A stretch of DNA of 15,381 nucleotides from Discostella pseudostelligera (lineage: Eukaryota; Bacillariophyta; Thalassiosirophyceae; Thalassiosirales; Thalassiosiraceae), in NCBI GenBank assembly GCA_036940085.1, contig JALLBK010000462.1:1-15381 (forward strand). Direction: 5' to 3'. A model generated the notes under the pieces. That model saw nothing but the letters and a program-made list of their open reading frames with translations. It searched no databases and was not told where the DNA came from. The stretch's first letter is position 1; the number at the start of each line of letters is the position of its first letter. Below, in pieces: positions 7,816 to 15,381 of this stretch. Made by a program: the position numbers and the translations under genes.

Positions 7816-10626
7816 TCAGTTTCCTTGCCACATCCCTCCAATGATATTGATATCAACCGAGGCATCCACCCTTTGCAGCTCTCTTGTGTTGTAACTTCCA
7901 CAGTGTTCGCATTTCAGACCAACAAAGTGATACATGACGTTGCCCATCTTATAACAATCTTGGCAATAAATATTGCTCGTAGTGCCAACGTAGGCTAGAG
8001 GCATGGGTTGCATCCGCACGGCAGAATCAAGGAGAGCGAAGTATTCAGACATATCTTCCGCACTTCGCTTACAAAGCGGACAGGTGTAGTGGTACCCTCG
8101 CATGTACATTAAATAACAGTTGAGGTGCATGACATGCCCACAATTCAACCCACGAAGCGGCTCTGTGCTTTCGAACATGGTATCATGACAGATGGGGCAG
8201 TTTCCTTGCAGCCGTTGTGGAATACAGTGATGATTATCGTCTTTCAACGACACACATGCATTGCATCGCATGCAATGACGGTAATCGATGCCCAGGCCTT
8301 GACCGGATCTACACACATTGCAGAATGGGCAGTGGTAGATAGATTTGTTTGATGTGTCGTCATAGAAGTTGCAAATGTTGCAGTGGTACCTCGCGAAGGG
8401 CTTCCTCGCGGATTGGCATTCAGGATTCACACATATATCACCAGCGGGCTGCAATGCGCCGCATCTCATGCACAAGATCTCCTTCACTTCATACCTGTCC
8501 AATTGAGAGTCTTTGTCTTTGTTCGCCATCTCACGAGTTTGCTCGCAACAGAGCCGACATGTGTAGAGACGCCCTGATGCTGGGTGTCGAAGCTTACCTG
8601 TACGAAAATAAGTTGAGTAGTATGAGCTGGAGAGTCGGTATTAGTAGAAAGATGCAAAGATACAATAATATCTTACATGACCGTGCATAGTGCGGACATC
8701 CAAGTACGTGGTTGATGCCACCATCATGATAAGTCGGTGCAAGCTCTGATGCAGAAAACAGGGGTACCGATCCGTCATTTGGATGAAACTGAGTTGAATT
8801 GGGGTTACTTAGACGACAGACGACAGTAAGGATACAGGACGAGGGAATTTGTTAATGAGCGAAGGGTTCAGGCAAAAAATAATTCCTCCGTAGACAAAGA
8901 ATTACCTGCTCCACACAAGTTTCACGCTACTATCACTTGTCTTTTTGAAATAGGAGGAGGGGGGAGTTTCACGCTTGAACCGGGTTGCAACACCTGAGGA
9001 TGCAGAAAATTTTTGCCTGAATACGTTCTGTGTTAGAGTGGGGAGATGGTCAAAGCATCCGGACATACTACAGAGTAACAACACATACCTCATGTGATTA
9101 GAGTGGGAGCTATCTGCAATTGCCATAATTTGGGTCGTTGCTGCGCCAGCCGCAGCAGCAGTAGCGGCAGCCGTCGGAACTCGTGCCGTTGGTTGCTCCG
9201 AAGTCAATGCAACTTCTCCCACCTCCCTCTTCCGTTTCGACAATCGACAATTGCTCTTCCACACAGAGTCACGTAGACCTTGAATTGTCAAAGCTTTTTG
9301 TTTCGGGTCTAAGTGTGGATTAGTGCCAATTGCTCGAATGAGTTTCTCGAGCTCTGCCCCACTCGTATAGTTTTCAGGTGCCTCATCATCCGAGTAATTG
9401 GGTGTCGATGCAGAAGTAGCTAGCGTAGGAGCATTCAACTGGATCGAGTTAGGATGTAACTCAGCAGCAGATTGCACTGGGAACACTGCAGCCGTTTTGG
9501 CGTCACTGCTTGTATTTGTCACCGTGGTAGTAGCTATCGTGCCCGATGCCTCCCTCGCAAGCTGTAGAGGTTCTTCTCCCCGGGACAGTTTCCCACCACC
9601 ATCCTCGATATCCTCTGACTCGGCAGCCACCTTTTCCATCCACCCACCCATTTTTAACCAGCGCTCAAAGAACGTCCCCACCATAGCTTGCTTCATGTAT
9701 CGGATCATTTCATCCCTATCTGCCTCGGGTAGATTTTGAACAGCCATTGTCAATATTTGTGACATGAGCTCAGAGCTGCGCTTGCCCATGATTTTCCCCA
9801 CCAAATCATTGATCTCTGTCTTCGTCAAGTATTGCGCAACTAATGGCATGCAATGAGTCTCTTCTTTGTCAAGGTGGTTCATCAAATGCCGCATTAGATT
9901 CCTCGTTCCCTTCAGTAGCAGATGTGCCACATTCCTCAGCGATGTTGCGTCGGATTTCCCCTCGACTGAAGTAGTCAGTATTGATGCGGCTTTCCTACGA
10001 TTAGAGAGTTCATCACGAAGATTTGACAACAGGACATCGATGGAGTTAAACATTCGTTCCTCGTCTGCATGATCTTCTTCGTACTCTTCTTGCTCAATGC
10101 GATGGACGCTGATGGAGAGGGAACGTTCGCGCGCCGGTTGCTCTCCCGCTGCTGCAGCCGCCACCACCACATCCTCCCCAACCTGCAATTCATTCCCTGG
10201 CGCATTTCCACTTGAATTATTATTCTGAGGTGTCAATGTCAACGACGAGGCACAGTCACAGCCACATTTGCCCTCCACAGACACCTGCTTCGCCTTCAAC
10301 GCTGGCCAAATAAACTCATCTTCCGCAGCCGAGTGTGCCCGAAAGACCGTCCAGATAACGGTGAACCGTCCAGCGACTCGACGCTCCAAATCGCTTATCC
10401 GACTGTCCGCGCCATCACCGTCGCTGTTCTTGCTGTCGGCATTATTGTCTACATCGACATTATCACTGGCAGCGGAGATTTCGCGACATAACTCGGAGAC
10501 ATCATGTTCGAGATTGGTAAGGGCACCGCGGAAGCAATCGTGTAGGTGGATAATTTCAACAAGGGCACAGTCGCCGAAGATATTCTTTGCCCGCCGGGAT
10601 GATTGGGATGGTTCGTCGGTGCTCAT
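7816..10626 (-). CDS. BRUTUS/HRZ-type hemerythrin, CHY, RING zinc-finger E3 ubiquitin ligase (4 exons)
   Basis: Exons 10626-9089, 9016-8906, 8807-8677 and 8597-7816 give 853 residues; the GT-AG introns are 9017-9088, 8808-8905 and 8598-8676. An upstream in-frame TTG was rejected in favour of ATG 10626. Residues 20-265 form one hemerythrin four-helix domain with likely iron ligands H27 or H29, H98/E102 (HSAAE), H186/E190 and H251/E255. At 438-463 is a DPKQKALTIQGLRDSVWKS block like the DPxxK...W segment of plant BRUTUS. C587-P-H-Y...C594 opens the CHY finger, joined exactly across the last splice. CTCHY (636-718), RING (727-769, CPIC...CGHVMH...CPLC) and a zinc ribbon (CQDC, CEHCGSYNTR) follow. 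Plant BTS/HRZ proteins bind iron or oxygen through hemerythrin and ubiquitinate iron-deficiency regulators; an iron-sensing role here is inference. Plant BTS usually has up to three hemerythrin domains, this one has one. The small exons 2 and 3 have weaker support than the ends. Confidence 0.85.
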
Positions 10627-10910
10627 TGTCAATTATTAGATGATACGTTGATGATAGGGTGCGGATTCATTTTCATTGTGTCCAGCCTGTCCAAGTCCAA
10701 GCAAGCAAGGTCCAACCCTAACAGTGCACTTCCCGCCATTTCTCCGCATGTAATTCGTCGCCACGTAGCGCCGTCTCTCCCGCCAAAACGCATGCCACGT
10801 GAAAGCATTGAGCAGTCGAGTCTGCTTGTCGAGGCTAAATTTGCCACGTGTCATGAGTCGACTTCTACGATGCGATATGGTATCTCTAGAGTAGAATCAG
10901 TATGATTGCT
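10627..10910 (-). promoter_or_regulatory. Upstream region of the BRUTUS-like gene with E2F-like sites and G-boxes
   Basis: Seen directly: two E2F-like cores, TTCCCGCCATT at 10730-10740 and TCCCGCCAAAA at 10778-10788 (on the gene strand TTTTGGCGGGA). Two CACGTG hexamers, each preceded by GC, lie at 10796-10801 and 10845-10850, and a related GCCACGTAG sits near 10760. Their density within 120 bases, about 105-225 bases upstream of the start codon, fits a promoter. Which factors bind is inference. In plants, bHLH proteins that bind G-boxes act in the BTS iron circuit. Confidence 0.5.
10874..10889 (+). repeat. Copy 1 of a 16-base direct repeat
   Basis: GATATGGTATCTCTAG occurs here and again at 12212-12227, identical and in the same direction, about 1.3 kb apart. 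The flanks are unrelated. Meaning unknown. Confidence 0.5.
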
Positions 10911-11273
10911 GTGTTTGAACCTTCCCTTCTCTCCGAAGATAATATTATCATGGCTATCAAGTAATAATGAAGTACTCTGTTTCAATTAGTAAATAATGAA
11001 TTTAAAGCAGCTATGTTCCCATCTTGTTCGACTTGAATAGGTAAGGGTCTTCCTAATGAAAAACTCATTTAGAATCTACCTACCACGATTCTCTCCAAAT
11101 ATCAACCAGCATTGATTACTTTTCAAGGCCTTCGCATTCATTGTTTGCTCAATATTTGCCCAGGTCTGATCAGTACATGAGTTGTTGGGGTAAATGCACG
11201 AATATCAATGGGAGGCTCCCTCTCTGTAGCGAAGTCAAAATCATGGCACACCAACATTATCTACCACTCGTCA

Positions 11274-12026
11274 TCATCGATCTTTTATCCCTCTCTGAAC
11301 ATTCATTTTTCGTCGCCATGGCCAGTGCTTCAAACCCTTCCTTGGAATATCTATATGAGGAGCATGCTTGGATACACTCGGTGGATGACGATACCCATCT
11401 CTCCCAATTGCCCCTACATTCACAGAAAATCTATGCCAATCGCATCGGATTTGATGCTTAGCTCGTTCCGACATGGAAAGCGACTGTGCCGAGAGTGGTT
11501 CCAAGATGATTCCAAAACCACTTGCGTTGGGGTAGAAGTAGTAATAAGAGACATATCCAAATATGCGCGATACGAGCTCTAATGATGGAAAGAGGATGGT
11601 GACGAACAGTTGCCATATAATAATGTTGGTGATGTAGAGGTGCATACTAACTCCGGCTTCTCGAGTAAGACGTATTTGCAATAATTTTCGCTTGGGCATT
11701 TGGCGTATGTGAGATCTTCGGAGGAGATATGACATGTTGGTAATAAATATGTATATGGAGATGTAAATTGTTGATTTCAACGATGGTTCCGGAATTGTCG
11801 GCAGCAGAACAATGTTGTGGTATGTGCATTTTTTGTTCCGGTGACTTCTGTTGTGTTGTATTCGACGGTGATGCGCATCTCTCCAATTCCAAAACGATGA
11901 TGATGGTGTCACCCCGATTGGTCGCCTACTATGGCGCAAAGACGAGGGGCGGATTGAGAGTGAGCGAGATGGCGCTATCCATAATGATAAACCGAAGGCG
12001 AGGGAGAACAAAATGTGTATGTTCAT
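11274..12026 (-). CDS. Doubtful 250-codon ORF with a signal-peptide-like start
   Basis: The frame opens at a genuine ATG (12026) with a hydrophobic start, MNIHILFSLAFGLSLWIAPS, and runs 250 codons without a stop. Two more hydrophobic stretches follow: STIYISIYIFIT near residue 95 and ITNIIIWQLFVTILF near 135. The rest is rich in Arg, His, Ile and Ser and low in acidic residues, which is unusual for a soluble protein. I recognise no family. Short similarities to choline-transporter-like or rhomboid proteins appear only when different frames are combined, so they are not trusted. It could be part of an intron-containing membrane protein, a decayed gene or a chance ORF. Short ORFs overlap on the plus strand (11141-11461, 11768-12064) and are no better. 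Confidence 0.25.
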   Translation of the reverse strand: MNIHILFSLAFGLSLWIAPSRSLSIRPSSLRHSRRPIGVTPSSSFWNWRDAHHRRIQHNRSHRNKKCTYHNIVLLPTIPEPSLKSTIYISIYIFITNMSYLLRRSHIRQMPKRKLLQIRLTREAGVSMHLYITNIIIWQLFVTILFPSLELVSRIFGYVSYYYFYPNASGFGIILEPLSAQSLSMSERAKHQIRCDWHRFSVNVGAIGRDGYRHPPSVSKHAPHIDIPRKGLKHWPWRRKMNVQRGIKDR

Positions 12027-12211
12027 TTCATTCTGTTCGTCGTCTCTCTAGCTGTAGGACATGAATCCGCCTATCGTTAGGATTGGCAATGTAAGGCCAG
12101 TTGTTAGTTGGTACGATAGTGGCGGAGGTTGCGGAGACGGTGTGGCGGAAGGAGGTGGACGTTTTGTGTGTAGGGATGATGAACGGCGAACGGATGCAGG
12201 ACACATGGTTG

Positions 12212-12227
12212 GATATGGTATCTCTAG
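12212..12227 (+). repeat. Copy 2 of a 16-base direct repeat
   Basis: Identical to 10874-10889 in the same orientation. Confidence 0.5.
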
Positions 12228-12500
12228 GTGTACCTTTACTGGATATCGATTTCGTGTCGGTGTCGTGGTCATGCACCGCATGGTGGAGATGCCGGGAGGC
12301 ACATGGATAGAGAAAAAGAGTGCTCGAGAAAAGAGAGCGTCTCCCTACGCGAACACCTCTAAAGAGGATTCAGTACAAAAATTCAAATTTAATTGGTGTA
12401 TCAATTCCACAATTGGAGCGAGAGAGCAAAATTCAACGCACAATTTAAAATTTGTTGATTCATAATTTTCGGAGGCAAGCCGCATGAACAGGATCACATC

Positions 12501-12518
12501 ATCACCATCACCATCACC
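12501..12518 (+). repeat. ATCACC microsatellite
   Basis: Three perfect ATCACC units, with imperfect CATCA/CACC extensions on both sides (about 12494-12523). It ends directly at the first ATG of the next ORF, so it probably lies in that gene's leader or promoter. Confidence 0.7.
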
Positions 12519-12521
12519 ACC

Positions 12522-13133
12522 ATGGTGATCGCCATCGATACCATACTAAATACTGATTCAATAAACAACATCAGCATCACCTCATCAATACATTCAACCA
12601 ACCGTCCTCAAACAATACACCCAACCAAATTTCCCACTTATCGGCAATCAGCTTGCGAACGGTTACATACTATTCTATCTAGAGAGGCACCACTGCAACT
12701 TTTTCTTGGTCGGCTCATGAGTAAACCATTCACCTCGCGCGGGTTGTTTCGTCGATGCCGAGAACCTCCCGCCGAGTCTGATCCAGAGTCTCCGAAGCAG
12801 CGACGAATAACGCCCGATGCAGGAAATAAGCCATTCAAGCTCTTCTTCTTCCGCAAAAAAAAGGCTGCTACTAAAAATCGACGTGAGAACCATGCCTGGA
12901 GAGACACCACAACCATCGACAGCCGCATTGTACGAAATTTAGAGTACGAACTCGATACATTATTCAATTCATATTTTTCAAACGGAGACGACGAATCTCT
13001 TGATGCAATGGATGTGAGCTCACTTTCCTCCGAAACTATTTCTGCATGTGGGTCATTTGAAGAGTCATGGGACGATGGACAACCATGTTCGGTGTGTACC
13101 GATTTCCGTCAACTATTTTGTATTGGGGAATGA
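12522..13133 (+). CDS. Hypothetical protein, basic middle and acidic C-terminus
   Basis: I do not recognise the family. The open frame from ATG 12522 encodes 203 residues. The first 65 are Thr/Ile/Ser-rich and may be an untranslated leader; a second in-frame ATG at 12717 would give 138 residues beginning MSKPFTSRGLFRRC. From there the protein is basic (FKLFFFRKKKAATKNRR) and then becomes clearly acidic and Ser-rich (NGDDESLDAMDVSSLSSETI), ending in CSVCTDFRQLFCIGE with a Cys-x2-Cys. The shift from basic to acidic and the helical-looking segment (RIVRNLEYELDTLFNSYFSN) look like real coding sequence, perhaps a small regulatory or nuclear protein. There are no membrane segments and no clear targeting signal. 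The upstream ATG has a good context (CCACCATGG), so the start is undecided. Confidence 0.5.
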   Translation: MVIAIDTILNTDSINNISITSSIHSTNRPQTIHPTKFPTYRQSACERLHTILSREAPLQLFLGRLMSKPFTSRGLFRRCREPPAESDPESPKQRRITPDAGNKPFKLFFFRKKKAATKNRRENHAWRDTTTIDSRIVRNLEYELDTLFNSYFSNGDDESLDAMDVSSLSSETISACGSFEESWDDGQPCSVCTDFRQLFCIGE

Positions 13134-13593
13134 AGTCCTGTTTGCTAAATGAGATTAAAAGAACAACTCCAAGAATTCAAAGGATAACTGATCACATATC
13201 AATTCCATTATTTTCTATGTGTCGGTGCTTGAGTGAGTGGTATGGCAATGGCTGCTACATCATTACATGTCGCTTAATGTTCGTTAAGGGTTTTGATGTT
13301 TCGCGGCGTGTATTGTACCTTAAAGAGAAATAATAACATGAGGATGAATCATATAGTGTATATATATAGCTTGTTAACGTCATGAACATATCATGCGGAC
13401 TGCAACATCGAACGATGTTTGGATCAAGGAAACAGATTCGATGCACTGTAAGCGTCACAGCAGATACATGGATTGAAGCGTAGAGTATGATATTTCATCT
13501 TTCAACATTCTATACTACTCTAAATGTATTAGGAGCTTAGAGAGATCTACGGCAAAGTTCATTGGATAGCTAAAATGTGCATCGCGCTATCAT
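13134..13593. other. Convergent intergenic stretch, no gene seen
   Basis: This lies between the 3' ends of the hypothetical protein gene and the YceD gene. It is AT-rich, with a TATATATA run near 13360. ORFs here are overlapping shadows or alternative-frame readings. No tRNA-like or other RNA structure was noticed. It presumably holds both 3' untranslated regions. Confidence 0.5.
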
Positions 13594-14778
13594 TCAAAAA
13601 GTGAAAGTGTAAGTAACCGGGCCCTGATGGTCGAGAGTGGATTACATGGTTAGCCAACTGAAGCGAGAGACAAAGCAATATGATCAAAAAAAATAACAAA
13701 TAACGCTCATATGAAGGAAACTCACGGATCCAGGTTTCTTCGGGTAAGGATCTAACTTTGATCGAAACATTTGCGCCACTATTTCTCCACAATCCACAAT
13801 CCCATCCGTGCAGAAGCAACTTTCATCTTCGATGATTTCGTCGGTAACTTCGTATTCCATAAAAATATCTTGCAACTCTTTCATTTTATTATCTCCAAGG
13901 TCTTTGGACGATGTTTGACTTCCTCCCCGAACTCCCTTGACACCTCCTCTCTGACTTTTTCCCCCTCGCCGTGATGATGATTTTCCTTCTCCAAATTTAG
14001 AAGCGGCTATTGCCGCAACATTTTCTGATGACAAGGAATTGTCTCTCGCGTTGGTATTGTCGCTTCTATTGGAGGATGGCATTGCTCTCAAGACTGTTTC
14101 AAAGCTAAACTCCAAATTGACATCAAAGTCCTCATTTGTCCGCACACATGTTTGTGTCACCTGTGCACAGACTGTACCCCTCGCTTCAATACACTCGCCA
14201 TTGTAGGCATTTCCAGTCCCTCCTCCTCCTCCTCCTCTACCACCGCTATCAAAGGCGCTGTTGCCCCCTCCAAGTGCAGGTTGTACGACCAAATCTGCGG
14301 AAAGCGACGTGATTCTTGTCAATCGGAATCGCGTAGCGAGTGCCTGACGCTCTTCGGGGGAAGCAGATATGGATAGGTCCATGACTCGTTTGCTGCCTCG
14401 ATTGTTTGGTGAACTTCCGACACCTCCACTAGAAGCAGAAGCAGCGCCAAACCATTTGGATACACGTATTGTCCGGGAGAATTCATTTCTAGATGTGCCA
14501 TCGTTTCTTGGACCAGTATTCTCTGTCGTCGATACATCGTCATCTCTCTCGGAGAATAATGTTGTGCACGTTATGAATTTGTGATTTCTTCTCGCCCTCG
14601 ACCTCGATGAAAATGATGTTAGTTGCACGAGTTGATGCGTTGGTATTGTTAATTGGGGTAGTGGAACAATCCAGGCGTCGGCAACTGAAGCAGCTAGAAG
14701 GAAGCCCATCATTATTTCAGCGACGACGCATCGTCGACGAGGACAGAATAACTCTAACTGAGGATTCTTCGCAATCAT
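13594..14778 (-). CDS. YceD/DUF177 family protein, plastid-targeted (2 exons)
   Basis: Exon 1 is 14778-13726 and exon 2 is 13623-13594, separated by a GT-AG intron (13624-13725); 360 residues in total. ATG 14778 was chosen because the open frame upstream begins only with GTG; a Met pair at 14712 is an alternative. A hydrophobic segment (MMGFLLAASVADA) precedes W36, an aromatic cleavage position as in diatom plastid precursors. The DUF177 core shows LSISASPEERQALATRFRLT (about 135), TVCAQVTQTCVRTNEDFDV (about 202) with NLEFSF after it, then CGEIVAQMFRSKLDPYPKKP. The tiny exon adds GPVTYTFTF, completing the usual ending; unspliced, the protein would end in an unrelated hydrophobic tail. Bacterial YceD and its plant plastid relatives support accumulation of 23S rRNA and the large ribosomal subunit. 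Gly-rich and Ser/Gly/Arg-rich inserts (about 170-190 and 235-295) make it longer than bacterial YceD. Confidence 0.88.
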
Positions 14779-14960
14779 CGGGTGAAAGTTTTGCTGGTGC
14801 ACTCCTAGTAGACTGGGTTATATATTGCGCGTCCCACGTTGAAAGCGTAAAGTAGGTAGATGAGCAGTGGTATTATTCCGGCTTCGGCATTGTCACCACA
14901 GCTCATGGTCATGGTCGATGATCCAATCAAGGCAATCATCTTCTTTGGATTGATGTGTGG
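14779..14960 (-). promoter_or_regulatory. Proximal promoter of the YceD gene
   Basis: On the gene strand, AATATATAA lies at 14826-14818, about 40 bases before the chosen ATG, and is the best TATA-like element here. An ORF of 161 codons (15290-14805) crosses the region, but its upper part translates the E2F-like repeats and it has no protein-like composition except a short hydrophobic end. Confidence 0.4.
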
Positions 14961-15020
14961 GTGGTATGGTATCGTAGGTGGATGGATGGAGATGTTTGAT
15001 GTTTGACGTCGGCCAGGCGG

Positions 15021-15130
15021 GCGAAGTTCCCGCCAAATCTTGCCCCCAGCCGTTCGACGGGGAAGTTCCCGCCAAATCTTTGCGAAATTTTGGCGGGAAG
15101 AAACAGTGGCGAAGTTCCCGGCATAATCTT
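15021..15130. promoter_or_regulatory. Cluster of E2F-like sites within imperfect repeats
   Basis: TTCCCGCCAAA occurs at 15027-15037 and 15066-15076, and its inverse TTTGGCGGGAA at 15089-15099. A fourth, degenerate copy (GAAGTTCCCGGC) starts at 15111. The sites sit in direct repeats with the core GAAGTTCCCGCCAAATCTT, plus one inverted copy. TTTGGCGGGAA agrees with the E2F/DP consensus conserved from plants to animals. The cluster is 245-345 bases upstream of the YceD start, but it could equally serve a gene to the right of the window. Confidence 0.6.
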
Positions 15131-15381
15131 TCGCCACTCTTCCTTCAACCTCTTGCTCTTGCTTGCCTCTGGCTTGTTTATCGGCTACCATACTCCCAGC
15201 ATTTTGCCGAAGGGCCAAGAGCGCCGGCAAGGGCATTTTGGCCAAAGCCGCAACAACCAGACAACCACGGCTGACGATCAAGTGCACCACTGGATCTAGG
15301 TTCTTACTCGGCGAGGCCCATGCTCTGCAGGATACACAAACTGTACATGTGGTACTATTCCTATCGGTACTGAGTCACACA
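15131..15381. other. Right edge, no supported gene
   Basis: Plus-strand ORFs end at 15274 and 15299, but their N-terminal halves translate the E2F-like repeats. This may be the leader or promoter of a gene beyond the window. I could not identify a start codon with protein-like sequence after it. Confidence 0.4.

Larger units (their letters stand above)
12027..12521. other. Stretch without a supported gene
   Basis: ORFs of 69-134 codons occur on both strands. The longest, plus strand 12061-12465, has no recognisable motif and its start lies in the complement of other ORFs. The minus-strand frame ending near 12048 contains a hydrophobic segment (LTTGLTLPILTIGGF) that could be an upstream exon of the doubtful ORF 11274-12026, but I found no splice pair I would defend. 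From about 12360 the sequence turns AT-rich. Confidence 0.4.

Noticed and set aside
7816..8529. A separate RCHY1/PIRH2-like RING gene starting at the Met at 8529
   Set aside because: That Met lies inside the CHY finger; the upstream exons supply the missing half and join the hemerythrin ORF in frame.
11222..11560. Choline-transporter-like (SLC44) or rhomboid-like fragments such as NHLGTTLGTVAF in a minus-strand frame
   Set aside because: The supposed matches lie in different frames, both families fit equally poorly, and the spacing of conserved residues is wrong.
14805..14940. A small minus-strand ORF end with a hydrophobic segment (AGIIPLLIYLLYAFNVGRAI) just upstream of YceD, resembling a tiny photosystem subunit
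   Set aside because: It overlaps the best TATA-like element of the YceD gene, its longer reading frame translates repeats, and I could match it to no known small subunit.
15240..15300. A faint resemblance of the right-edge sequence to the start of histone H3 (basic, Lys/Thr/Arg-rich reading, next to E2F-like sites)
   Set aside because: It needs several frame changes and substitutions, has no ATG, and fits chance.
1..15381. tRNA, rRNA, CRISPR array or transposase
   Set aside because: Read by eye on both strands, I found no T-arm-like GTTCRA box in a cloverleaf context, no spaced repeat array, and no transposase or reverse-transcriptase motif.

Overview
The window looks like nuclear DNA of a photosynthetic stramenopile, most likely a diatom. 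Genes are short and closely packed on both strands, with GT-AG introns of about 70-100 bases. Several predicted proteins begin with a signal peptide followed by an aromatic residue in an ASAFAP-like cleavage motif, the bipartite plastid address of diatoms and relatives. Examples are EA|FAP in protochlorophyllide reductase, SA|F in the histidyl-tRNA synthetase and the Rieske-like protein, and DA|W in the YceD protein. The species cannot be fixed from this sequence alone.

Layout from left to right: (1) 23-850 (+), a three-exon plastid-type protein with a Rieske-like fold in which both metal-binding knuckles are Cys-x2-Cys. (2) 1077-1936 (-), a four-exon paired-CBS protein of the mitochondrial CBSX3 type. 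(3) 2296-4104 (+), intronless TRM13, a tRNA 2'-O-methyltransferase. (4) 4227-5711 (-), three-exon light-dependent protochlorophyllide oxidoreductase. (5) 6174-7709 (+), intronless organellar histidyl-tRNA synthetase. (6) 7816-10626 (-), a four-exon BRUTUS/HRZ-type protein joining an N-terminal hemerythrin domain to C-terminal CHY, CTCHY, RING and zinc-ribbon modules; read without splicing it falls apart into two unrelated-looking ORFs. (7) About 10.9-12.5 kb, a region with no gene I recognise, holding one weak 250-codon ORF. (8) 12522-13133 (+), an unknown basic/acidic protein. (9) 13594-14778 (-), a plastid-targeted YceD/DUF177 protein whose last nine residues lie on a separate small exon. 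(10) The right end, which holds a cluster of E2F-like TTCCCGCCAAA sites and no gene I can support.

The genes are not an operon, but they share themes: plastid function (POR, HisRS, YceD, Rieske-like), tRNA and ribosome biology (TRM13, HisRS, YceD), and iron or redox sensing (BRUTUS-like, Rieske-like, CBSX3-like). Gene pairs alternate between convergent (shared 3' gaps of about 100-230 bases between recognised genes) and divergent (shared promoters at 1937-2295 and 5712-6173).

I see no convincing novel multi-gene system. The most useful results are the reconstruction of the BRUTUS/HRZ gene across its introns, corrected exon models for the CBS and YceD genes, the all-cysteine Rieske-like protein, and E2F-like motifs both upstream of the BRUTUS-like gene and at the right edge.
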